A stretch of DNA of 64,000 bases from Bacteroidetes bacterium OLB9 (GTDB lineage: Bacteria > Bacteroidota > Bacteroidia > Chitinophagales > Saprospiraceae): contig LNBW01000055.1 of the NCBI GenBank assembly GCA_001567255.1, forward strand, positions 1 to 64,000, given 5' to 3'. The translations under genes and the position numbers were made by a program. The notes under the pieces are model-generated. The model ran no database searches, had not been told where the DNA came from, and worked only from the letters and a program-made list of their open reading frames with translations. Below are positions 11,225-22,000 of the stretch, piece by piece (within the stretch, counting starts at the first letter, position 1; each line of letters opens with the position of its first letter).

Positions 11225-11821
11225 TTATAAATGTAGATAACCTAATCGGATTAATTGGATAATTAATTGAGTACTGGACACACAATCAAACTTAGAAATG
11301 AGGTGATTTTTCTGATTATTGATTGTATTTACTGAAACCTTAAGTTGATGAGCTATTTCTTTGGAAGTCATACCCATGCTCAGGTATTCAATTAATTGTT
11401 TTTCCTTAGGCGTTAACTTTAAAAGGATTTGATTCTTGTGAAATTCTGATTTGTAAGATGGTATGTTTTTTACATGATTATATAATTCTTCTAAAGGTGA
11501 ATAGGTGCAGTAGTAATAGTTAGCACCTGATTGCAAGCAGCAATTCCGATTAATTTCATTGTTGATCCTACTATACACAATAATGTAAAGCGTCGGCTGT
11601 AGATTTCTTACCTGTCTGATGAGGTCTAATCCCAGATTTTCTTTTGTGTGCAATGCCAATAATAGTACATCAGTAGTGGATTGAGAAGATTGTAGATGTT
11701 CTATTAGTTGTTGTGATGAAGAAAAGTCAGCAACAACTTCTATGTTGCTAGTAGATTTAAAGTATGCATGTAAGCCCGTAACGACCAGATTATTATTGTC
11801 AAAAATAATGACATTAATCAT
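11225..11821 (-). CDS. LuxR/NarL-type response regulator with degenerate receiver
   Basis: A 198-residue protein with an N-terminal receiver-like domain (1-125) and a C-terminal LuxR-type helix-turn-helix (about 135-198: LTPKEKQLIEYLSMGMTSKE, then VSVNTINNQKNHLISKF). The HTH is intact. The receiver is not: where NarL-type regulators have DVVLLDLxMP it reads DVLLLALHTK, so the phosphorylated Asp is replaced by Ala. The conserved Lys before the last helix is also missing (YYYCTYSPLEEL). It therefore probably does not work by phosphotransfer at that site. It is divergent from the membrane protein and giant gene B, which it might regulate; that is inference from position only. Confidence 0.85.
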   Translation of the reverse strand: MINVIIFDNNNLVVTGLHAYFKSTSNIEVVADFSSSQQLIEHLQSSQSTTDVLLLALHTKENLGLDLIRQVRNLQPTLYIIVYSRINNEINRNCCLQSGANYYYCTYSPLEELYNHVKNIPSYKSEFHKNQILLKLTPKEKQLIEYLSMGMTSKEIAHQLKVSVNTINNQKNHLISKFDCVSSTQLIIQLIRLGYLHL

Positions 11822-11856
11822 TTTAATTATTTTGATTGGTTTGGAGTAATTCAGTG

Positions 11857-11864
11857 CAAAATTA
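11857..11864 (-). promoter_or_regulatory. -7 box of the regulator gene
   Basis: On the minus strand this reads TAATTTTG, fitting TAnnTTTG, 35 bases before the ATG. No good -33 element was seen at the right distance. Confidence 0.45.
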
Positions 11865-12035
11865 TTGTTTTCAAGTGTTTTATTTTATAATTAACGGAAT
11901 TTATAATTTTTAATTTATTTATTTTTATATTTATGATCAATATTTTAAATATGTATAGTAATGAATAACAGTATTATAATTAAAATTTATAGGACATAGT
12001 TATAATTAACTATATGGTAGTGATTTGGATTGTTA

Positions 12036-12043
12036 TAGATTTG
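12036..12043 (+). promoter_or_regulatory. -7 box before the membrane protein/giant gene B operon
   Basis: TAGATTTG fits the TAnnTTTG consensus. Transcription starting a few bases later would include the GTG at 12077 and, with no terminator in the 17-base gap, giant gene B. Confidence 0.45.
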
Positions 12044-12076
12044 TGACCGAATTTTTAACCAAAACTTAATCTCCGA

Positions 12077-13039
12077 GTGTACAATACTTTATTTACACTT
12101 GTATTTGCAATAGTAGGGATCTCAGCTACTTTTATGCCTTGGGTTCATTATCCGATGGGCAATAGTTCACTTTATGGTTATGTTGGAGATGGCATTTTAA
12201 CAGGAGTTCTCTTTCTGTTTATTGCCTTATTTTCATTAAAATCACTGATGAGTAAGAAAATCATCATTTGGGAAACTATTGTTGTAGTTGTACTTTCTCT
12301 ATTATTGGTGTATATTGGTTACCAAAAGATTACAAACCTTGAAATAGAAAAAACTACTTTTAATACAGATAATATTTTAATTGCTCGATCTGCTGTCGGA
12401 TTTACTCAGGGAGTAGGTCTGTATGTGCTGCTGATGGCAGCTGTAAGTGCGTTTTTACTGTCTTTGGTGAGGCTCTTTTCTAAGCGAGATGGACTACTGG
12501 TATCATTTAAGCCATTCACATTCAATGCTGGTTTGTCTTTATTCATTGCTTTAGCTATTCCTGCTACTTTTTATTTAGTATATAATAAAGCTCAATTTTC
12601 AGTAATGCCGGAACGCAGTGAAATAGAAAGGATCTTTTCAGATGATATTGCATCTATGGGCAAATGCCTTGCTGAGGGTGATTATGCCTGCATTACAAAA
12701 TTAACACATCCTGCCATTGTTCAAAGTCTGGGAGGAACACAGAAGATGGATGACATGGTGAAGGATGCGATCGTAGGTATGAAAAAAGAGAATATCATTT
12801 TCAAAAGTGCTCAGTTTTCTGGTATTGATCAGATAGAAACTCAAGGCAATAACATACAGGCTATTATTAGCCAGACTCTCATATTTGCAAATAACAACCA
12901 AAAAGGCGAAGAAAAGCAAAAGATGCTTGCCATTTCTGAAGATAAAGGAAAAACATGGCATTATCTTTCACTTCAAGGTATGGATAGGTCTCAATTAAAA
13001 AAGATCTACCCATCACTAAACGATAACCTAAACTTTTAA
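12077..13039 (+). CDS. Membrane protein with C-terminal NTF2-like domain
   Basis: A 320-residue protein with about five membrane segments in residues 1-180 (for example GILTGVLFLFIALFSL, IIVVVVLSLLLVYIGY, LYVLLMAAVSAFLLSLV, LSLFIALAIPATFYLVY). The C-terminal 140 residues look like the soluble NTF2/SnoaL-type domain found in Bacteroidota proteins of unknown function (CLAEGDYACITKLTHPAIVQ, LGGTQKMDDMV, SEDKGKTWHYLSL). The start is GTG at 12077; no ATG lies upstream in frame. It ends 17 bases before giant gene B, in the same direction, so the two may be cotranscribed. I do not know the function; the domain call is from pattern memory. Confidence 0.6.
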   Translation: MYNTLFTLVFAIVGISATFMPWVHYPMGNSSLYGYVGDGILTGVLFLFIALFSLKSLMSKKIIIWETIVVVVLSLLLVYIGYQKITNLEIEKTTFNTDNILIARSAVGFTQGVGLYVLLMAAVSAFLLSLVRLFSKRDGLLVSFKPFTFNAGLSLFIALAIPATFYLVYNKAQFSVMPERSEIERIFSDDIASMGKCLAEGDYACITKLTHPAIVQSLGGTQKMDDMVKDAIVGMKKENIIFKSAQFSGIDQIETQGNNIQAIISQTLIFANNNQKGEEKQKMLAISEDKGKTWHYLSLQGMDRSQLKKIYPSLNDNLNF

Positions 13040-13056
13040 CCATAAAATCAATCAGA

Positions 13057-16000
13057 ATGATTAAGAACCTAAACTCATCTAAAGGCAATAAAAGCATCGA
13101 AACTCATGACAGTTTCAGGAATAGCTTTTTGACTTCTTTGATTTCTTTTTTGAAAGATCAAAGCGTTCCTCTAGTTATCGGCTTATTATTGATTTTCGGC
13201 ATAGGTAGAGTAGAAGGCCAAACGTTGACTACAGATAATTTTGGTCCTACTACAATGTGTCCAGGTGATATGGTTTCAGTTGGTTTTAATGTAACTGGTG
13301 GTAGTATGAATGCAGGAAATGTATTCAGGGTACAACTAAGCGATGCAGCTGGTAATTTTCCTGATAATGATAATTCGAGCAATGTTATAGGTACACTAAC
13401 CTCCAGTGCCCCTTCAGGTACAATTAGTGCAACCTTCCCTAGTGTTCTACCTCCAGGTACAAATTATAGGGTGAGAGTGGTCTCAACTGACCCTGTATTA
13501 AATAATTTGAATGCAAGTGATGATGATAATGGTAACGATCTCACTGTTCAAGCCAGAACTATAACACCTGACTATTCATCTTTAAATGCAACTTATGATA
13601 TAGGAGGTTCAATCAGTGTAAATTACACTGTAAATTGTCTATTTATACCTGGAAACCACTTTATCCTTGAGTTGAGCGATGCGACCGGTAATTTTACAAG
13701 TCCAGGTTATCCCTTAACATTGGACGATCAAACTACAAATGCCAATGGTACGCTTTCAGGAACAATACCATCTGTGCCCAGTGGTTCAGGTTATAGAGTA
13801 AGAGTGAGAGCTACTAATCCTGCTGTGACAAGTGTTGTAAGTGCTGCGTTTGCGATCAATCCGGATTTAGTTGCATCAGATTGTGCTTGTAATAATGATC
13901 AGACTCCTAATAATGATGATGGTACTTATTCGGTTACATTGACGATAAGAAATGGTGATAATAGCGCGATGGCATCAGGTTTAAGTTATAGGGTTACAGC
14001 CGGATCAGGCGTGGTATCTACTAGCAAGGGCTCTATTCTAAATGCATTATTTACATACTGTAATGGCATAGGATGTCCATCGGGTGTTAGTTCAGGCGAA
14101 TATTATTTAGTGGTTTATGTAACCGACGAGAACAGCTTTTCTATAGATGTTGATGGCCCTGATGGCAATAATGCTGCTGAATTATTTTTAGTAGGAGCAT
14201 CTTGCGATAATGCTGATCGGTATCCTGCATTACCAGTTTTTCCGGCTGAGTTGATGGGTGAGTTTTGTATGCCGGATGTGACATTTTCAATTAACAATCC
14301 TTCACAAGGTGTATTTTCAGAGGTCAACTCATTATCAAATATTCAATTGCCAAGCGGATTTAGTCAGACTGTAACTCCCGGACCTGGAATGAGTATGAAT
14401 GGAGGTGCTGTTAATTTAAATAATAATGATTTAGTACAGGCGGATAATAATCCATATTACGATCTGTATATGATTAGTCAGGCTGAGAATGGATGTAGAA
14501 TGTCTGCATTTAATCAAATGAATATTTATAAATTAATCAGACCTGCACTAGGTGATGTAGGTCTCTATTGTTCTTCTGCTTTACCGACGGATTCAGTGGA
14601 CTTAAGTATTATGCTGGCGCCTGAAAATGAAGGAGGGTTTGGCACTTATGAAGTTTTGAGCCCATCAGGTGTGACCGTTGTCAATGGTAAGATTGTACCT
14701 GAACATGGTACCTGCTATCATGTCAGATACACCGTAGTAGATAGCTGTGGTGTTTCGAGGACGGCAGAAGCTTATTTACAGACTACATTTAAGCCTAAAC
14801 CTGCATTTGATTTTTCAGGAGCACCTGTCTCCCCAGTTTGTACCACTGATGCTATCAGTTTTAATGTGACTAGAACAAGTACAGGCCAAAATCCGGTATA
14901 TAGTATATCATCCAATAATGCTTCTTACCCAGGTAGTATTACATCTGGTGGTGTTGTAACATTGCCCCAAATTCCGGAGGATGTTAGTGTTATTTATAAT
15001 ATTTGTCTGACAGAAACAAATGATGCTGTTACTACGTGTGGTTCACTTGTTGAAAATGATACTTGTGCTACTACGGTTTGTAGAAAATTTGTAATATACA
15101 GAGATAGGTATAATTGCGGAGCAGACAATCTATTTGCCTCACAATGTGTTGAAAATGAGCCCGATCTTTGCCCTACTGATCCCACACCAGGATTGAATTT
15201 TAGTTGTAGCTTTTTTCAGATCAATAGTCCGGATATTTTAACTTCGGAGGTTAATTTTAGTACTGGCGTAGCTGGTTGCAAAGATGAATTTGTCGAAGGT
15301 GACTTTGAGGTTTCTTTCTTTGGACTCAATCCTAATGCTCTCGGAGGTGGTAAGAAGATTAAAGACTTTCCAGGTATTGGTACAGTCTGCGATGTCTTGA
15401 ATTTTGAAATATTGGGATGGAGGCCGCTTGCCCCAATTTATGAGCTCCTTGGTTGTGATAAAACAATTTTACAATTTATATTAGGTATCATATCTAATAT
15501 AGCCGGTGGAGATGGAGGTGGTTATTTAGTTATGGCAGATACCGACTCAGATGGCGTCTTTGATTATTTAGTGGATCAAGGTGATTTTCCGGGTACTGGC
15601 ACTTTTCAAATTCCTAATAATGTCAAGGGATCTGGATATATATCGGTCAGGGCTGTCGGTGGATGGGTTAATTCACCTATTGATATGTGTGGTGATTTTG
15701 GTGTTGAGGGAGTAAACCTCTTAGATTTATTGCCTATAGGCTCTATTCCTATTGTAGGACCTCCAATAAAAAAATGCCTTAGAATCCGCAGGATGTTCCC
15801 TGAATATTGCATTTTCAGCAGAGGCAACAGAGAAAATTAAAGTGCTTAATAATGAGCCAGCAAATTATATGAATTGCAATCCTGGTGGTTATGTATTTTC
15901 TCAAACGCTCGATTGTAATATTCCTGTGAATTGGTCAGTACCAGTAGCATTAGATGGTTGTACTTCAGAAGCAATTGCATTTAGAGGTTTCTTGACTAAT

Positions 16001-19000
16001 CCAACTACTGATCCAACCTTATATGCAGGTACAACCCTACCACAGGAATTTAGTGATATAACAGAACCCGGCATTTACCAAATTGCAGGACCATTGCCAG
16101 GATCTAATCTAATGCCTGGTATCTATACTGTGACTTATCAAGCAGTTTCATGTAATGGAATTCCTTCATTATGTTCATTTGATGTTGTAGTGACATCAGG
16201 CGAGCTATATTAGAGTGCCCACGTGATATAACAGTTGCTGCAGATATTGATGGGTGTTCAAGAGCAGTTAATGGATTAGCCCCATATCAGGGTATTGGCT
16301 GTGCGAGTATTATAAATTATAGATTTACAAATCCGGTGAGTGGTACGGTTGTCGAAACAAATAGCACTACCATTGGTACTCATAATATACCTGATGGTTA
16401 TGAATTTGAATTAGGGACTACAGTTATTACCTATACAATGCTTGTAGATATAAATGGAGATGGAGATTATGCTGACCCTAGTGAAACCCAGATTTGTAGC
16501 TTTTCAATTACTGTTGAAGATAGGCAATTGCCTCATGCTGTTTGTCTGAGTGTTGAATTACATTTGAACAACGAAGGTCTAGGCACAGTATATGCTTCAT
16601 CGCTTCTAGATTCAATTTATATAGATGGAGGTAGTACAGATAATTGTGGCGGCAGTCTTGTATTAGAAATATCAGAAGATAATGTCAATTATTTTCCTTC
16701 ACTTGATTTTGATTGTGCAGACAAAGGCAATAACGTGATTAATTTCAGAGTAACTGATGAAAGTGGTAATACCAGTTATTGTAAAGCTGTGGTAAAAGTC
16801 TTAGACTACTTTGAAGGATACAGACTAGATATGGATGTTCCTGAAGTATGTTTTGATCCGTTCCAGGATACATTTGACTTTTCACCGTATATTGTTATAG
16901 CACAACCTAATGGTACAAATATTAGACACCAAGATGTGGGTACTTTAGGTCCTGAGATTGTTGGTGCATTTGGTATATCTGCTTTCTTACCAGATCCAGG
17001 TTCTACAGCTGATCCGGGTACGATTACTACTGATGGATTATATACTATAGGAACAGGTACTGGATGGGTGACTATTTCATACATACTCTCCATCAATGAG
17101 CAAGTCAATCAGATTAACGACACTACTTTGCTAACCGGTTGTTACAGAATGGTGCATGATGTTTTCAGAGTTCAGAAATTAGACCCGACTTGGGAAGGAG
17201 GATTTATGTGTTGTGATCAGTTACCTGTTTGGCTGGGAGGAGCTAATTGGGATGGTACCGGAGATCCTGTCATACCTGCTGGCATGTTGAGTTTGAGAGA
17301 CATAAGAGGTGATTATCCTAAAGATGCTTATGGAGAATGGATAGGTCAAGGCGTATCTTTTGTAGATCCTGATGGTGTTAATTTTACAGGAGACGAATTT
17401 TATCAGTTTGATCCAAATGGATTGGATGGCGATTATACAATTACTTATGTATTGGCAGATGAACCATGTGAATTCAAATACTCACAAGTGATTAGAGTGA
17501 CTTGTCAGGATCTTCATGTGGATATAAGTGATTATACAGTATGTCCGGCAAATTGGGTAGAAGAAAAACAAGTTCTGATTAATCTGGATGACAAGGATAT
17601 TGTAGTGTCAACCACTGGTTTTGATGAAATAGGTGCAGCAGGAGGACACTATGCAGATGGCACTCCAGTTACTGACCTGGATTCAGTTGTGGCTGTAGAT
17701 GGTAGGGTAGTTATTCCGGGATTTTTTGCTCCTGCAGTCAGAGACGAGGATTATGAAATTTGTGTTACCACCTTCCAAGTTACACCTTTTGGTTGTGCTG
17801 ATATCTTCTGCTATACGATAACTGTTCAAGACTTAGAGGCACCACAATTCCAAAATTGTCCTCGTGCACCAGTGGTAGTCGATGCTCCTGCAGGATGGTG
17901 TTCTTCTTTTGTTAATTTTGAATATCCTTGGGCAGTAGATAATTGTATGGGACATTTTGCCCGAATAGAGCAAGTGGACTCTACTGGATTGAAATCAGGT
18001 GATTTATTCCCTGTAGGTTTGACAATTCTTGCTTACACTGCCACGGATACAGTTGGTAATCAAAGTTATTGTGAGTTAAAAGTCATTGTTAATGATTATC
18101 ACACACCACCGTCAATTGCTTGCCCGGATGATGTTACTCAGAGCAATGATTTGGGTAAGTGTGGAGCAGTAGTTAATAATATTGCACCAGTTGATGTAGT
18201 AGATAATTGTCCGGATAATCTGGCTATCATCTATGAAGTTACTGGTCCTGATGGCGAAGTAATAAAATGTGGTGCTGAAGATGCAAGTGGAGATTTCTTC
18301 CCTGTAGGAACGTCCAGTGTGAAGTATAGAGTAGAAGATCAACCATTATTGCTAATTACTGAAATCGTACAAGATGGAGTCACAACCGGTATGGAAATCA
18401 CCAACTTTGGTCCCGCTGACATGGATATCACTTGTAGTACTTTCTATCTGAAAGATGAAAATGGAGTGGTATTAGATTCATTTATGGTGCCAACCAGGAA
18501 TAATAAATCAACTTACGGTAGTAGCCCGATATATCCACCTGATCCTATAGTTTGGGTTGTTCCTAATCCTAACGTGATTCCTGTAGGAGGTACATTTACA
18601 CATACCTTTAATGTAAATAGACCTGCAGGTGCTATCAGTAAATATTGTTTTACTTTCCTGAACAGATTGATTGATGAAGCTACGATCAACGATATTGTAG
18701 ATGGAAATGTTATACTGCGTAAAGATATTTGTGATCATGATCTGCAAACAGACTTTATTGCAGCAACACCTTGTGATCCGGGAAGTTTTGGCTTATTGAA
18801 CCCAGGACTACCTACTATGACACCAAATGGTACCGTCAGAGGCCTTCAAAATTATGCACCTTCAGTTGATGAATGTACCTTTAAAGTGACGATTCAAGAT
18901 GTGGAGGCTCCTGTATGTATTAAACATGACTCTATTAGAGTTGTCAATACCGAAGTGCCAATATCAATTGCTCCTAACACATGTATGGTATCTACTATCA

Positions 19001-22000
19001 CTATGCCGGCTGGAGTAGTGGATGATGTAAATATTCATGATTTACAGGTTCAGATTGCTGATGCAGGAGCAGTTACAGCGTACTTGAGTAGCCCTTCAGG
19101 AACTCGCATTTTGTTATTTGATGATGTGTGTGCAGGTCAACCAAATATTGATGTAACACTGGATAACACAATAGTGTGGACACCGGCACCTAGTATTATT
19201 TCAGCACTTTGTACACCATTAGGACAAGGCGGTATTTATAGACCTGAAGAGTCATTCAAAGCCTTTTATGGTGAGGAAGGTGGAGGAGATTGGATTTTGG
19301 AAATCTTCACTAAAAATAATGTCTCTGGTACATTGAATAATTGGGAATTGGAAATCCTTTATAGATTGCCTTATGATCAGCCTGATGTAGTCCTTGAAAA
19401 CGATCCGGGTAGATGTGATGCTGAATTTTCATGGATACACCCGATTATGGCAGATAATTGTGCACCGAGCACTATAACTGTAACATTTACATTTACTAAT
19501 AGTGTAACAGGTGAAACAAGTACAGAAACGGTGGTAATTCTTAACGAAAATGGCACTATTAATTTGCAAGGATTGCTAGAAACTAGAATTTTTGAAGTGG
19601 GTGTCACTTATGTAGAATATACACTTACAGATATTCATGGCAACCTCAACACTTGTGGATTTACAGTAACGGTTAATGATACTGAAGAGCCAGAGTTTGC
19701 AATTCCTGGTTGCCCAGATAGAGTGATCAATCTAGGTCCGGGTGAATGTTATGGTGTACTGATATTTACACCTAAGGCTACAGATAATTGTGCATTATTA
19801 GGTATAACTTTCTGGTTTGAAGATGGTACACCTGCTGATTTGAGTCATCTTCCTATTGGAACTTATAATATTATTGCACAAGCAGAAGATATTTATGGCA
19901 ATATTGGCACTTGTACATTCCAGGTGACAGTGGTAGAGTATGTTCCTAAAAGCAATACTCTAGCTTGTAATGATCAAATAAACTTGTCACTAGGACCAGA
20001 TTGTGAGGCTGTTATTTTGCCTGATATGTTACTCGAAGGTAATGATTACCGATGTTTTGAAAACTATTGTGTGACCATAGAGGATTTATTTGGTATTCCA
20101 CATCCAAATCTGTTTACACAAGAAGATGAAGGCAAAACGTTTAAAGTATCAATAAAGGATTGTGATTCTACAGATCCGGCACTTTATTGTTGGGGATATG
20201 TGATTATTGAAGAAAAACTCTTACCTGAGATTGAATGTCCGGATGATATTACTGTAACATGTAATTTTGATGTGTTAGCAACCGATACGTTAGGTAATTT
20301 ATTAACTGGAATGGCTGAGTTGAAATCCTGTGAAGATGGTGCTGTTATCAGCTGGCAAGATGATTGGGAAACGTTTGGTATTTGTGATAATCCTAGAGCA
20401 ATTGTGCACAGGATTTGGACAGTTAGAGATTCAGAGGGCAATAAGGTAGAATGTACACAAACTATCACTGTAGCACCTCTTAGCCTGGATGATGTAGATT
20501 TCCCTTCAGATATCGAATTTCATCAAGCTATTAATTGTGCAGATGTAGTTGATCATCCTGAATTGACACAACCAAACTCAACTGGATGGCCTACTTTGAA
20601 TCATATTCCGGTTAATAAAGCCGGAAGCCTGTGTATGATTAGTATAAATTATACAGATGAGATTTATGACATTTGTGACGGCTCTTACGAGATTCTTAGA
20701 TATTGGAAGGTTAGAAATATGTGTTTGCCTGTGACCTCAGATAATCCAAGGCAACATGTACAAGTTATTAAGGTGCTTGATACAAAAGGTCCAAAGATTG
20801 TGGATTGCCCTGTAGATATTACAGTTTCAGTTAATCCATGGAATTGTCGTGCAGCACTTGAATTGCCGCAACCAGGTTATGTAGGTGACGCTTGTTCTGA
20901 AGTGGCAGAATTTAAGTATATAATCTATGGTGGAGGCCATATATCCAATTATATAGATTCGTTGGGCGTCAATCATGTTGAAGCTTCAGAATTAACAATT
21001 GGGGTTTACACTATCAAATACACATACAAGGATAAGTGCGGCAATATTTCAACTTGTAGCTTTAAGGTGAGAGTCATTGATGCATCGCCACCTGTTGTAG
21101 TTACTAAGCAAAATATTGTTGTAAGCTTGACCAACGGATCTTCACCAGAAGCAGGTACTGCTAAGCTGTATGCATGGCAAGTGGACAATGGATCGTATGA
21201 TCACTGTGCCGATGTGATATTAGAACTCAGAAGAATCGGCAGCAATGTACCAAGTTGTGGCAATGTAGGTAATAATGGCACAAACAACAACGTAACGTAC
21301 AACCACTCACCATCGGACAATCTGCCTGGTGTATGGGCACACCCTGAAGATACAAGAGGAAGTACAGTATTAGATACAGATAATGGAGAATTTGTAATGT
21401 TCTGCTGTGAGGATATCCCTGCAGATTCTATATCGGCAGTTCATCAAGTAGAATTGAGGGTGTGGGATGATGGCAACCAGAATGGTATTGTTGGTGATAA
21501 CCTTGAAATTGATGGGGTAAGAGATAATTATAACACGACCTGGGCAGATATTCGTGTGGAGAATAAGTTCCCACCACAGATTGTTTGTCCACCAGATGTT
21601 ACTGTTACCTGTGATATGGAGTTAAATCTGAGCGAAGGTGTCGATACACCGATAGACAGTGTTGACTTGACGATGACAGGCATACCTACGGTGAATGATA
21701 TCTGTGGCACATTGCATGCAACCTACAGAGATGTAGTAAGAAGAGGCGATTGTGATAATGTTACGAGAATCGACAGAACATTCAAAGTAACAAAAGGAAT
21801 CGGAGCGAACTCAGTAACCGTACAATGTCGACAGATCATCACAGTAGAATGGATAGAAGTACCATTTGTAGTGACCTTTGGCTCAAATAATGGGAAAGAA
21901 CCATGGGATAAGTGTGAGTTTACTATTGAAGATGCAAGAGGAGGCAGTATTTTAATAAAGAAACCAACGGTAGTACATGGACCATGTGACATAGTAGGAG

